Shown here: one piece after another, positions 37,870-50,739 of the stretch
Position numbering within the stretch: position 1 is the first letter of the stretch
Layout: each line of letters begins with the position of its first letter
DNA from: Cololabis saira
Lineage: Eukaryota > Chordata > Actinopteri > Beloniformes > Belonidae
Length of the DNA stretch: 64,000 nt
Direction: 5' to 3'
NCBI RefSeq assembly: GCF_033807715.1
Contig: NC_084587.1
Location: 15,971,017 to 16,035,016, forward strand
Program-made: the position numbers and the translations under genes
Notes under the pieces: generated by a model
Seen by the model: only the letters and a program-made list of their open reading frames with translations
Told to the model about the DNA's origin: nothing
The model's database searches: none

Positions 37870-40199
37870 AAAGAAAAGATTACATTTATGAATAAATTGA
37901 AAATTCAACAGTTTTTCAATTTAAGTATTTGATTAATTTGAAATAGGTACGTATTGGTCTTTTTTGTTGTTGTACCTATAGAAAATATTGTTTGCATTAA
38001 TATAGTACAGGCCCACGCCACGTGTATGATACAAATAACTGAGAAATTATATTTGTATATCCGACTTTAATTAGGTTAATTTAATTAATATTTTATACAA
38101 TAAATAATAATAATAATAATACTTAAGCTTCTCTTAATGTTATATTTAACCACATTTAAATGATGTGTCCTATAAACAGGCCTTATATCATATTTGTCCC
38201 AGACTGTATCCATTTGTATTAGGATTTTATATTTCGATTGGATCAGTGTCTCTATTGAATTTCCACTGTAAAGTCTAAAATATCCAAAAGGAATCCTTAT
38301 AAACACTGATTCTGATTCTCACATTGTAGCAGATAATTGTGCAATCTTTCCTGTGAATATCTTGTTGAGGAAATGTAGTGAATAATTAGCAGGGTGGCCG
38401 TATTTTTAATAAACAAATCAGGATAAAGCTCTTTCTCTTTTGGGAACAAACAGCATCCCTGTCGTTTTGAAATAACAATATCTTAAAATAAAATTACTGA
38501 GCTGATGAACTTCTTGACTCTCCTTTTATCCTGCAATTTTTGACATAGATTTCCTGCAAACTGCTCCAAGGCAGCATACATTTATTATTTTTTTTCCGGT
38601 AAAGGTCTATAATTGATTTATCGTTAACCAGTTTTTTTTCGCCCGAAGGTCAGAGTGGAGCCTCCCTTTTTTTTCCTCCCTTTTTTTTTCTTCTTCCTCT
38701 TCTTCTTGTCAAGCCATCAGTCGGCGTGTATGTGGATGTTGTGGGCGCGGGTTTGAGGTCAGGGTCGTGCTGTAGCAGCGCGAGGCGACAAGCGCAGCAA
38801 AATGGTTCGCTGTCTCGCGCTTTGTTCCGCACTCAATTGTCCCGGAGCTGAGCGTGAACCCTGAGACCTGCAGCTGTCTGGGGGAAAGAGGGGACGGAAG
38901 ACGAGACGCAAGGCCGGAAGCAGAAGTCAAACATCCAAGTAAAAGAAAAAAATAAAGGAGAGACAATTATGCTTGAATTTCTTCTATAATAATCGGTTTT
39001 ACGCGTCTATGTGAACCTGGGGAGGAAATCTGACGTGACAATGTTACACTCCACCGCTGTTTTTCCCTTTTAAATAAATGTCACATCGTCTGTGCTTACT
39101 TTTCATGTCTTAAAATATAGATTTGTTGGGGGAGAATGTTGTCCCTCACGAGTAATAACAATAATAATAATGATAATAATAAAAGAAGGAGAAAAAAAGC
39201 AGGAGATGTTTGGGTGTGTTATCTGGCAGGCATCCCTTTCTCTAGGCTGACGCCCCAGGCCATTTGTTGGAAATCTGTCTGAACACACTCACGCCAAAAT
39301 AAAAAAATAAATAAAACAATAAATTACAGTTTCTCCCCTAAAGCTAGACTAATACTGCTTAAGCTTTTGTCTTCAACTGATGAGCAAATAGTGGCTCGGT
39401 CTTCATTCTTCAATAGTTTCACTAAGTTTTAAATAATAAACTTGAAATGGAACCGATGACGCAGTGCCTAAATCTCCCTGTTTTTGTACAAATATTCTGT
39501 TAATTCTATATAATATTCAGATTTTTTAAAATATGGCCACTCCGCGCGATTGTCTCTATTCCCAGGCCGCGATGAGTAAAGTTGGTCTGAATTCACATGA
39601 AAAAACCCCGACTGTAATAAAGCGGAACAGCCAAAAAAACAAGCACACATGTTCAGGAAATGTTTGATGCCATTGTTCCGCCAGGGAATAAAGTTCTCGA
39701 CGAGAGTCAAACAAAGCCACGACGAGTATCAGTATGAGTGGAAATTTTCAGTTGGCAAATTAATATTTAAATCAAATGTTACGCGCTCACAGGTGTGTGT
39801 CTGAGAACAATCAGAGCTGAGGACCGGAACCATCCGTTTGGTAACAAAACACTCTGCATCACATAGAAGGAGAGAGCTGCATTGTGAGGCTGTAGTTGCA
39901 TTAGCTGGGTGGATTCACCTGCTCCATACCTTGTGTCTCCCCCTGCGTTATGCGTAAAAGGCACCGTGCGTAACAGGTGTGTGTACTGGCACAGACGGTC
40001 AGGACAGGAGGCTGCAGGTGAAACTTTCGCAGGAGCTCTTTGGGAAGAGACTGGGAAACAAACAAAATCATAATATCAGTTAACTTTTTAGTTATTCTGA
40101 ATTAATAAAAAATAATAATAATAATAATAATAATGGAAAAATAAGACAGACAATCACTGCTTTGGTTTTTTACGCATAACATTGAATGTTACCCACTAA

Positions 40200-40809
40200 C
40201 CTTCTTTAGCTGTCAGTGGGGTGTGCACCAGAGGAAATTAATCTAACATAAAAGAGGGAAAGACAGATAGAGGGAGAACGGGGCGGGGGCGGGAAAGTTT
40301 AGTAAAGTGGAACTTGGTAACAGATGCGAAGAGAAGGGGGGGCGGGGGGGCTGCAGGGGAAGGTGGGAGGTTGCGTGTGTGTGCGTGTTGTGTGCGAGGC
40401 CGGACTCATGCGTTAGGAAAAGGGACGGGACATGAGCGCGCATCGAGAGCGCGGCTCTTTTTTTTTTTTACTCGGCGTGATCATTTCACGCTTTCCCTCG
40501 AAGCCTTTTTTCCACCTAAAGCGTTTAGTTGCAGCTGACTGAGCACTTGCAGGGAGAGCAATAGGGAGCGGAAGGGTCGAATTATTTCAACCTACAAGTC
40601 GCCTCGAAAGTACTGTAGGACGAAAGAAAAGAGGGAGAGGGAGAGGGGGAGAGGGAGAGAGAGAGAGAGAGGGGGAGAACAAGTGACATAGAGGGAGAGA
40701 GGGAGAGAAAGGGAAAGAGAGGGAGGGAGGGAGGGAAACACTGGAAAAAAGTTTTTGTTCTTTCCCTTTTTTCTCCCTCCATCGCCTCCCCCTGTTCTAA
40801 CGGGGTAAC
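40200..40809 (+). promoter_or_regulatory. pax5: pax5 promoter region and leader for exon 1A
   Basis: A GC-richer segment just upstream of exon 1A with a GGGCGGGGGCGGG double GC box at 40,281-40,293 and CpG dinucleotides around 40,380-40,460. A long GA-rich tract (about 40,626-40,735) fills most of the presumed 5' leader. I see no convincing TATA box or defined transcription start. In mammals the exon 1A promoter is the upstream, B-lymphoid-biased one. Confidence 0.55.
40626..40735. repeat. GA-rich low-complexity tract
   Basis: Imperfect (GA)n and (GGGAGA)n purine tract in the presumed 5' leader of the exon 1A transcript; antisense frames read as poly-Ser/Leu/Pro. Confidence 0.9.
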
Positions 40810-40855
40810 ATGGACCAGGGGCTCAAGAGTCCTGCGCCACGGCTGGGCAGAGCAG
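40810..40855 (+). CDS. pax5: pax5 alternative first coding exon 1A
   Basis: ATG followed by 15 codons plus one base, encoding MDQGLKSPAPRLGRA, then the donor GCAG followed by GTAGGG. The split codon G joins GA at exon 2 to give Gly-His, continuing into the paired domain (GHGGVNQ). The 46-nt length and phase equal those of human PAX5 exon 1A, whose peptide (MDLEKNYPTPRTSRT, from memory) shares the M-D start, the P-x-PR core and a final R-x before the junction. The ATG has A at -3 and G at +4. The frame is too short to be found without splicing. In mammals this isoform is the B-cell activator protein BSAP. Function in this fish is inferred. Confidence 0.85.
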
Positions 40856-43800
40856 GTAGGGTCGCACCGCCTCACTATTTCACTTCCACTTCTAAAAACG
40901 ACCAGATTTCATCCACTGGAACACGCTTTTCTGTTATCCGTCCGTTTGTTATCATCATTCTCATATTCAGGACAAACTTATAAATGTAGACCAAGTTGTC
41001 GCTTGATAAGAGTTGTAAGAACTTTGCTTCGATGGGGGTGTTTTGAGTATCACAAAGTTTTCTCAAGTACTCTAATAGAAGCTGCAGTTGTTAACTATAT
41101 AAAAAAACGAGTGAAAATAGCAAAAACTTGAAACAGAGTTTTCTCTGAAGTTTGTGACTTTTGTTGGCAAATGATGAAAGAGTTAGACCAAGGATGGATT
41201 ACGCAACATGGGGGTGTTGTGCGTCTGTGCTCTTGTTGTTGGACATGCAGTGCCTATATGTATGAACTGTTGCTGCAATTAGTTTTTTCTTGTCTTTATC
41301 CAGTTTTAGTTTGTGGATCACAAGTCCCTGCGCTTTTCAATTACAAAAACAAAAGCGCGAGCTGGATTCTTCCCTTCATGTCTCTATTACTTTATGCAAC
41401 AGGTTCATCTTCTATAGGCCTATTCATAAAACAGCAGGGTCTGGTACAGCGATGGATCAGACCATCGACCTTGTTATGGCACCCAATGGTTATCACATCA
41501 TTTCATGTTGCTGCCCGCTGTTTCTGCATTGATAAAACGTCGTTGTCATTAAGAAACTGTGGGCAGGTGATCGGGCTCTCTGAGCGTGATTTGTGCGTCA
41601 TGCAGCTTTTTCGCCACAAACACTAGGAAATGTGCTTTCATTATGCGCCTTTTTTTGTTTATTTACGAATATTGTAGCTTCATTAATACACAGTAGTGAA
41701 CGCTTAATGTGGAACCATGCAGGCCTAAGACCGCACAGATTCAGTTTCAGTTTCTCAATAAATTGGAAAAATGAACCAGACTGCGACAAGTTGATCTTAA
41801 AACAGACATAAACAAGCTTTGGGCTTCAAAGTGTCACCAGGCTTTTGTACAAATAATGCCTGCATTGGCGTTTTATGGAGACTGGGCCGAACGTCTGATA
41901 AACTGTGAAAGCGGTGGGTTTTGTAACAGTTGGATAATAACCTTTTAACCACTGAGGAAATCAGAATTTTAAAGGAGGCCCTCCTCTGTCGACATGTAAA
42001 GTCTTAAGGGCCCTGGGCCTACCTACAGCCTCTCCATTTCTCCCTACTTTGATACGTGCTTGGGATACAAAGGAGAGTCCCTGAATGAACATGCATCCAA
42101 TCGGACCCCTTCTCCTGCCGCCCTGCTGCATGGCCGTGCGTAAATGCGCGTTTTAATTATTCCTGAACCGTTATCACCACATGTCTGATCCTAGAGCCCC
42201 GATTTGAGGAATTTTTAAAAAGTATCATCGTTCCCAAGCTTATTCCGTTAATAAACCCGGATCCCCCCCTATATCAATGATCTGAGATAGATTATTTAAA
42301 TTCCAGTATTGAGCCATGCAACTGTCTCTCGCATGCCAGCCCAGTCTAGGGATCCCATGACTTATCAGTCCTATTGCTTAATTCAACGTATTTCTTTTTT
42401 TTACACTGGGGACATTTGCGGCTTCTCTTTAAAAAGTTGGAGTTACACAAATCCCAAACAAGTGCAGCTGACGCAAGACAAGAGAAACATTTGAAAGATG
42501 TGGAGGATGGAGGAGAAGGAAATTGGAATTAGGTGACATGACCTCATGACATTGGCTACTTTGATTTTTGACCTCAAGTGCTCGATCTACAACACAAAAG
42601 GTTGGGTGATACTATGTCGTGGCCTCATCTACCTGACAGGTGACTGCGTTAAAGAGCCCAACAGCTCCATGTTGAGGCCTGGGGGCTTGGAGAAGCATCT
42701 ATAGGCCTACACCTGCACGGCAGCCCGCTTCACTCACCAGTCCATATATTTTATTTATTAGTTATGACTTTTATATTTTATAAGCAAATGAAAACCTAAG
42801 AAGAGATACGGGAGCTTTCTCATTATGTTTACAGTCAGCGGGCGTGTAATAAACGAGCTGGTGGAGTTAACATGCGCTATTAATTTTTCATTGCTTTTTC
42901 GTTTCGTGGCTCGGGCGGAAAAAAGCAAAACAGCCGAAGCTTCATGGTGGATGGAGGGAAAGGGGAAGAGAAGAGGGAAAGAGAGGGCGAGGGAGCATTT
43001 AAACAACAACCCTCGCTTCCAATTGCCTCCACATGATTATCACAACTAAACATCCTTACTATTGCTTAAAAGAAAGTATACAAACACTACTCCTCCTTTT
43101 CCAGCACTACCCTCCCATCTTCCAATTTCCATCGCTGAAGAGGTAATGAAATATGGTAATGAATTTGGATCCCCGGATTATAGTCCTTCCTGCCCTGATG
43201 GAAGTTTTCTCCAAATTTCCAACCCTAAAGCAACAACAATTTGTATACATGATTGATTGTGTTTGGATTTTTTAATTGCTTATGTATTTAATTTGCAAAT
43301 CGGGGAGACAACAACGACAGCTGCAATTTACTTCTGTAGGGAGAGTCAGATTCTCAGAAAATGAAAACACACTGGGTGAAATGAAAAGGCTTCTTCTGAG
43401 GCTCTCTACCCTGAAAAATATTGCATATTTGTATTGATTTATAAGGAAATGAAAGAAAAATATGCGATGTAACAAAAAAATAAACAAAATTTGAATTATT
43501 TTGGAAACATGCACCATATCCAAGAGATTTGTCACAACTCACGGCATTTTCAATCAGACTCAACGTCATTAAAGGTCATTTTTTCTTTGGATTGGCCTCC
43601 AGTCAGGCCTTTGTGTTCTCTGAAGGATTCTGGTAAATATTAAAGTCCCACTTTTCTGACTAGAACGTGGTTGATTTTGTCTTATTTTTTTTTTTCTAAT
43701 GGCAAAAACACAAAACAAAGGGATGCCTTGATGTGTTTTAGAGAATAGATGAATCCTCAGTGAAGAGATGTGAAATATGAATGAGGATTAGTGCGAATGT

Positions 43801-44208
43801 TGGAAACAGGGTTTACTGACAGTGGATTAAAGAGCAGAGACGTGGAATCAATGAGGATTCACGAAGCCATATTTAGTGCTGAGAATCTAGATGAAACAGA
43901 CAAAAATAGTGTTGGATGTACGGTGATGGCAGTTGTTTTTTGTTTTTTTTTTGTCGTGGATTAAAACGTTGCCAGTGTCACATTTTGTGTCAGTTAAGCT
44001 CCTTTTGAAGGCACCTTCGTAGATTCCCAGGTTCTTGGTAAAATTCCGGTGTACGTTTTTTTGCTTGCAGGTTTGTCCCTGTGTGCGCGTGCGTGTGCAC
44101 GACGGGGCGCCCCCTGGTGGTTGTGAATTCATTCATTCATCCTGGTGGAGTCCATCCCTCCATCCGTCCATAGGTCCTTCTTCTGTCTGTGCCGGCTGGA
44201 TGTGGGGT

Positions 44209-44308
<100 letters not shown>

Positions 44309-44358
44309 GGGGGTGGGGGTGGAGTTTTCAGGCCCCAAGTCCATCCCAGGGCCTCAAT

Positions 44359-44470
44359 GCACACTGACTTTCATACATATGGACACTGTAGACCTATTTA
44401 TCAATCTCAACATGCCTGCTTGTGGACTGTGGGACTATGAGCAGCAATAGCCGGAAAAAACCCCACGTAG
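44359..44470 (+). repeat. Degenerate copy of teleost dispersed repeat (3' part)
   Basis: CATATGGACACTGTAGACCT, CAACATGCCTGCTTGTGGAC and TGTGGGACTATGAGC follow the order of the 3' half of the repeats at 909 and 63,744. It is weakly conserved and lacks the 5' half. Confidence 0.45.
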
Positions 44471-45340
44471 GAAACATGTAATCTCCACTCATCCGAGATC
44501 ACCGCCGCTGCCCTCCTTAAAAAGAACAGGAAAGCAAAAAAAAAAGAAAAAAAAAGAAAAAAAAAAAAACAGTTTCAAGTTTTATAGCGTGATTTTAAAC
44601 ACTTTCCCCCGACGGTAGCATGCGTCCAGGCGTGCAGCGTGTTTTGTTATGTTTGGATCTCAAGTAGTTCGCTTGAGCCATGGGAGGTTCAGAACGAGTA
44701 TTCAATATCAGGGCTGAATAAAAGTAGGAAAACGAAAAATATACCGACTGTTCTGAAAAAAAAAATAAAAAAAATACAAATATCAGAAGTAGACACTAAA
44801 TAAACTCAGAGGTAACATACACTGACCTTTTCAGCATCCGATCCATCGCCTTGAGGTACATCAAGCAGTAGTCTTTTGAGGATAAATCTGAAAAGTAAGA
44901 AGAATAAGGCGAATGTTGTTATGGATGATGCATGCAGGTGCCATTGTAAATGCAAACTTTATAAATATATGCAATAGGCTATATCCAATGATACTGTTAT
45001 TTCTAGAAGCAAAAATGGTGTGATTAAATCTCCCGTGTTGCTCTAAACGCATCTAATCTAATAGTTAATGTGTGCAGAGGGCTATGTGCCTCGAAATACA
45101 GCTGAAATGATTAAATGTCTAGAAATTAGAAGAAGGGAAATAACACTTTTTTAATTTGGCTCATGCTTTAGGCTATTTGTGAGGCTTTGACATCCCCTTC
45201 CAAATCTGGGGGGACAAATATGTATTGAACTCCCTTCTCTCAGTTTGGAGTGGATGCGGAGCTCGCCAACTGCATTTCATTAAAAACAACATACTTTTGG
45301 TTCCGCAATCAATTAGGTAATGAGATTGGATGCACGTTTC

Positions 45341-45371
<31 letters not shown>

Positions 45372-45398
45372 TGTGTGTGTGTGTGCGTGCGTGCGTGT

Positions 45399-45484
<86 letters not shown>
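45341..45484. repeat. (GT)n microsatellite, 144 bp, interrupted
   Basis: GT tract with TATG and CGTGCGTGCG interruptions in its first half and a pure second half; 0.5 kb upstream of the exon 1B promoter region. Confidence 0.97.
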
Positions 45485-45486
<2 letters not shown>

Positions 45487-45949
45487 ATCCGATTCCCCCT
45501 AGCTAAGGATTTATAACACTGTATTGCATTAAGAAGGAAAACAGAGGAATTATTTAGGGCCAGTTGTTGTCATAATATCCTCCTTTTCGCACCTCTACTC
45601 CGGTAGGCCCAATATTTATAGAGATTATTAAAGAAATAGACATTTTAAGGTGAACATGTTTCAAAACTGTCTTAAAAACACGTTTAAATAGATTTTTCTT
45701 TTATATAATTACACTACCGACCATTTAACTTATAAAAATTGACTATACTGTTTGATTTCTTGAGAATTCCCTCATTTATAAAGCCTTGCTGCAACTAAGC
45801 CTCATTTTTAGTAATACTCAATTAATTAGCCATTTAACATTGATATGAATAAATTGAGCGCAAATGGCTATAAAGGAATTAGGTTTTTTTTTTTAATACT
45901 TGGTTAATTGAAATTAAACATATGATCATCTAGTCCCTGAGCCAAGCGT

Positions 45950-46290
45950 CGCTTCGACGAGGCCCCTCATTGGTGGACGCACAAAGCACACGAGACGTCA
46001 TTGGCCCACGGGATTGACTCCGACCAATCCCCGCAGCCTTCCCTCTCGAGCCTACCTGGGGTTGGCGGTGACGTCGGGCCGCCCCTGCGCGCTGATTGGC
46101 CGGGGCCGGCGTGAGTGACGGGCCGCTGGCCGGGTTAGGGTTCCAGGGCGCTGCGAGCGGGCGCTGTCCGCATGATAGCAGTCCTGAAACGCTCCGTGCG
46201 CCACCGCGGAGGCTGAGCGCGACGCGGCCGTGCAGAGTGTGCTCAAGGAAAGCAGCGTATATATACGTGCACACTCGCATCACAGAATCT
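45950..46290 (+). promoter_or_regulatory. pax5: pax5 second promoter (exon 1B), CpG-rich with CCAAT cluster
   Basis: An abrupt CpG-rich island in AT-rich DNA. Four CCAAT/ATTGG boxes lie at 45,969-45,973, 46,000-46,004, 46,024-46,028 and 46,095-46,099 (NF-Y-type). Two CRE-like sites are TGACGT(C) types at 45,994-46,001 and 46,069-46,076. A TATATATA run at 46,258-46,265 is in a possible TATA position. The island points to a transcript running right into the exon 1B leader. In mammals the 1B promoter drives expression in B cells, central nervous system and testis. Confidence 0.7.
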
Positions 46291-47486
46291 GGCTTTTTTT
46301 TTTCTCGGGCGAACGACGGAACAGAGCTTATCTTTCAAATTTAAACTGGACTATACTTCCTTATCCAGTGCGAAGAGATTCGTGTCCAAAAAAACTCACT
46401 TGTGATTGTGCAAGTGAGTCGTTGTCAACTCAAGAGGGGAAGGAGAGACACAGTGACCGAGAGCTGCCTTTCGTCCTGCACAAAAACAACAAAATCTGAA
46501 GTCAGCTTCAGCAGTTTTTACTCAACCATTGAGCGTAATTTTTCCAGCTGCGAATTTATTTTCCAATTCTTCCCATTCTCTCTCGTCCTCTCTCTCTCTC
46601 TCTCTCTCTTTTTTCTTTTTCTTTTTTACCGATGCGGTGTGGGATGTGACACTTCAAGATGTGAGCATGTATCTGCTCTCACTCGGTCCATTGATGGGAG
46701 ATGCCTTGTTTTTAGTGAGCACAGCTGCTGAGGACGATTCATGACCGGAAGAAATGTGCAGGGAGCAACCTGGAACAGAAGTGCGCTCATCAGTGGATCT
46801 GTAACAAATATCGTGGGCTTACACAATTTTTGGTATATAAATCTATATATATCTATATATATGGACATATATATAGATATTGTTTTTGTTTTTCTGAACA
46901 AGCTGAGGGGAGAGAGTTGAACCTCCATCCCTGCAGTTCAGGGGTCACGGGCAGTGGAGCGACAAAGAGAAGAAGGAGGGGAGGCTGTCTTGTTTTTTTT
47001 TTTCCTGCCTTTTTCTATTTTTCTTCTCTCTTTTTTTAAAATTAAACTTTTACATTGAGACTTCCTGGGACTGCCACAGCTTGATTGTTGACACGCAGCT
47101 GAAGGAATGCGCTCTTTCGCTGCCGTTGTCCTCCTCTGGTCCAGGAGACGCCAGACCGGAGCCGCCGCCGCGTCCCGTCCCCGCGGGAAGGGGTCCCGTC
47201 TCTGAGTCCCATTCTCACCGCCGCTTCCTTCTCCCCCACTTCCCTGTGCATCTCCAACTTTCGATGTTTAGACATCATTTTCCCCGTTCAGCCCAAGAAC
47301 CCAGCGCCAACTCCTCAATCAACATTTTTCTTTTTTTTTAATATATAGAACGCAATCCTCTCTTTAAGGGAAACACCTTTTCATTCATTGCAGGTCACGG
47401 TCTGTCAATAGTGGCCGACTGAAGCGGGTGCCATTTTTAAGATCCCTTATTGCTTACTGGGTCCCCCCCTCAACTCCACTTTAACG
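46291..47486 (+). other. pax5: Presumed 5' leader of the pax5 exon 1B transcript
   Basis: About 1.2 kb without an obvious acceptor, running from the CpG island to the exon 1B start codon. It contains (TC)n and T-rich stretches, several upstream ATGs (for example 46,741, 47,107 and 47,264) and a second GC-rich patch at 47,140-47,220. If transcription starts at the island, the messenger has a long leader rich in upstream start codons. A start nearer 47,100 would shorten it. Confidence 0.45.
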
Positions 47487-47529
47487 ATGGAGATTCACTG
47501 TAAGCACGACCCATTCGCAGCGATGCACA
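47487..47529 (+). CDS. pax5: pax5 alternative first coding exon 1B
   Basis: ATG plus 14 codons and one base encode MEIHCKHDPFAAMH, followed by the donor CACA then GTAAGTTG. The split codon A joins GA of exon 2 to give Arg, yielding MH-RHGGVNQ, the N-terminus of the Pax2/Pax5 1B-type isoforms (Pax2 starts MDMHCKADPFSAMHRHGG). MEIHCKHDPFA is the Pax5 version. The open frame runs on into the intron and should be cut at the donor. The start has A at -3 and G at +4. Exon length is 43 nt, so its phase equals that of exon 1A. Confidence 0.95.
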
Positions 47530-48174
47530 GTAAGTTGCTTATGATTTCCTTCATCTGCATGATTCCATCTGAACTCCCATCGCAAACTATGCTTTATGCC
47601 GCTGGGGAGCGGAGTGCAACATGGCCAAAAAAAAAAGACATTTGTTTTTACTTTCCTTTTCCTTCAACTTAAGTTGTACAATAGTCCATGCAAACCATTT
47701 TTTTTTGCAGCACATTGGATTGGCAAATTGAAGATAATTCTTACATTTTTCAAGACAGTCTGGAAATACTTTGGAAACGTGTTGCAAATAAAAGCACACA
47801 AGGGAAAATGATTAAAAACGGACATATTATATTTAAACGTTTATATAATTTTGATTTGAATGCAAAAATAATTGATAAGGAAATTTCAAGTTTGGCTGCT
47901 CTTTTCTAATTCTATTATTTAATGTTTGCTCTTTTGCATATATTTATTTCAGTTTACCGCCATTGAAGGTAATGTGCGCCTGGGATGTGATACGAGTGTA
48001 ATTCAGCCTGATTTAGGAGGAACTGGGATGACTTTGTGCGTTGAGGGGTGCAGTTTAGTCTGTCTCGGCCTTTATTGTGTTGCATTTGCAGTTGCCCTGC
48101 GAGTGACGGTTTGCTGTGGAAGGTTTTGAGGAAAGAGGAGGTGCAGGGGTCAGAGAAGGAGGGAGGAAGAGACG

Positions 48175-48268
48175 GAAAGAGAGGGAGAGAGAGAGAGAAA
48201 GAGAGAGAGCGCGCGATAGAGAAAGAGAGAGAGAGGGAGAGAGAGGGGGAGAGAGGGAAAGAGAGATA
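48175..48268. repeat. GA-rich low-complexity tract
   Basis: Imperfect (GA)n tract in pax5 intron 1; gives poly-RE/ER frames only. Confidence 0.93.
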
Positions 48269-48847
48269 ACAAATCATGAAGTTGAACTTGAATTCACAAA
48301 CCTCAACAAGAGAATTTCTTTGCATATTTGACACTGTACTTTAAACACGTTAGTGCAGGCAGAGATCTGCCTTAAGTGAAAAAAAAAATATGATAAAAAT
48401 AGTTAGATAGCCAGATCCATATAGTAAATAAATCTCTTGTCCTCGCCCACAGGTCAAAGCATGCACGGGTTTAACTCTCAGCGTGCGTCTTGCTCAAGGA
48501 CACCTCAGCAGAGCAGCTGCTTGATGCAGGAGAGGTTTCATGAAAGGGGGACACAGCTTGGGCATTCAGTCGTGACATGGCGGGTCCTGCTTTGTTCTTT
48601 TGCGTTCACTACCCTTCCCCAAATGAAGAAAACAAAAACAAAAAAAAAACTCCTCTCCGTCCAACTGAAATCATATTTTTTACTGATAGAAAGTCAAAGG
48701 ACAGTTTTTTTTAAAAACACACATTTAGCTTTGAGATAGTTTTGTAAATATAGCCACAGATTAAATGAATATACAATACTCTTATTTTCTTGGTTTTGGG
48801 GTATGAGCATAAAACTCTTCAAGGAGCTTTAAACTGTCATTCCTTTG

Positions 48848-48969
<122 letters not shown>

Positions 48970-50499
48970 GCCCACCCCCCCATCACCACAAATCATAGAC
49001 CAAATGTTGAGGCTTAGATTTGAAATTATTTGAAAATATGTGAAATACATTTTTAAAAATAATTCTCACACTTTGCCTTTGTACATTTTTCTGTTATAAC
49101 TATTTACGTCCATAACATCATCAAAAAGTCCAGCAAGGATTTCAACCTGTGCGCCTGGTTTGGTGGCTCAGAGATCCGTGTTGTGTGACTGACAGAGAGG
49201 TTCCCACGGCGTGTCATCCTGCAGGATGGAAACGCAGGAGAAGCTGCACACACGCATCCTAAAAGCTAGAACGAATCACGTTTCCTCTTGGCGGCCGTTT
49301 CACCAAAAACCAATGATCCGCGGGGCTGACGGTAACAGCCGAGCTGAAGTTATATATGTCAGAGCGCCGAGACGCTTTAAAACGATTACAACAAAAAAAT
49401 GTCAAAGGTAGAGACAGAGAGGTTGGGATAAATCGAGTGTGACGCGTGGAAATGTTGTTGGGCAAGTTTGAATGTGCGCTGCCTGTGTGTGTAAGAGCGT
49501 GAAACGGCCTAAAGTTCACACCAACCAGAAAAAACACGCAAGTTTGTACATGTTTGATTGAATATTCATTTTAATTCAGTTTTTATGCAAAAGAAAACAA
49601 GATATTGTTAAGCTACTTCAAGGTGATCGATTGCCACTTAATTTATATTATTCCCTGGAAATTACAGTCTTTTATTTAATTTTGAAAGTGTTTATATGCG
49701 CTTGTTTAGCTTTAAATAACATTTTTTACCAGGAACGACAATATATAGCGGGGATGTTTAAAAAGAAAAAAAAATCTATTCCAGGTGATTGTGATGATAA
49801 TGAGCTGAATTTCATAATCACACATTGTAATGGTAATAGAGGCATGCTGAATATTAAGTAAGCGAGGCTGTGGCCTACCTTAGTGACCAGTGAGTTAAAG
49901 AAAATACGGAAATCTGACTGTGAAATACATTGAGAGGCAACAGCAAACAATTTGAAAAAAAGGTGCTTAACTTTATCTGCTGAAAAGGGATAGATGGCCT
50001 TCAATTGAATTTTTGAACTACTTATTCATTATTACTTTTTTCCGCAGTATAGCTTCTTATAGGCTAATTGTTTTTTTTTTTTTTCAAGCTTTGCAAAACA
50101 TGATGTGAAAAAAAGCAAAAAACGACAACCATAGAATAAGACTGTAAGGGTCTAAAATGCCAGCACATTTGGCACATCTATCTATTCACTGTTTGTTCAA
50201 GGAAATTTCCTTCATCTGTATTCTCGCAGGCAACTTTTTTTCAAACAGCTTTCAGCCAAAAGTAATTTATAGATTCCCTTTTTCTTTCCTTCTGTTTTTT
50301 CTTCTTCAACGGAAAGAGAATATTGAAAAAAAAAAGGTCGAGCAAGACCCGGTGACGTTTTGTTTGAGATTTCTTTTTTCCTTTATTTTTTAACCGTCAG
50401 GCCGTGACAAGGCAGATGAGAGATGAGAGACAGAGGGAAAAAAAGTTGATGGACAGGAGGGGAAAAAGCAGAGAGAGGGACACTGAGGAATGCAGCAGA

Positions 50500-50553
50500 A
50501 AGCAAGAGAGAGAGAGAGAAGGAGAGAGAAGGAGAGAGAGAGAGAAAGAGAGA
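50500..50553. repeat. GA-rich microsatellite
   Basis: Imperfect (GA)n with GGAGAGA units in pax5 intron 1. Confidence 0.9.
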
Positions 50554-50739
50554 CAAGAGTCTGATGGACCTTATTTTCTGGATGGGGGAGCTCCAATATA
50601 TTCTGCTTTATCTCAGTATATTTTTTTCCTCCTGGAAAGAGTAAATCAATCAAACATTTAAGGAAGTCCTGGCTCTTAAGTCAGGTCCTATAATAGGTAA
50701 ATAAATAAAATACAACACGGATGCATAATGACTGCTAGT

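Larger units (their letters stand above)
32111..40199. other. zcchc7-pax5 intergenic region
   Basis: About 8 kb between the divergent promoters. No gene, RNA or complete transposon was recognised. It contains a possible retroposon tail near 32,335, CA tracts (33,850; 36,010), an A29 run near 37,840 and two more complex unique blocks (37,550-37,790 and 38,600-38,950) that could be regulatory. Minus- and plus-strand frames here are short and unassignable. Confidence 0.6.

Noticed and set aside
41171..41626. 151-codon plus-strand frame after exon 1A
   Set aside because: Intronic, no conserved domain; Cys/Leu-rich readthrough without splice support.
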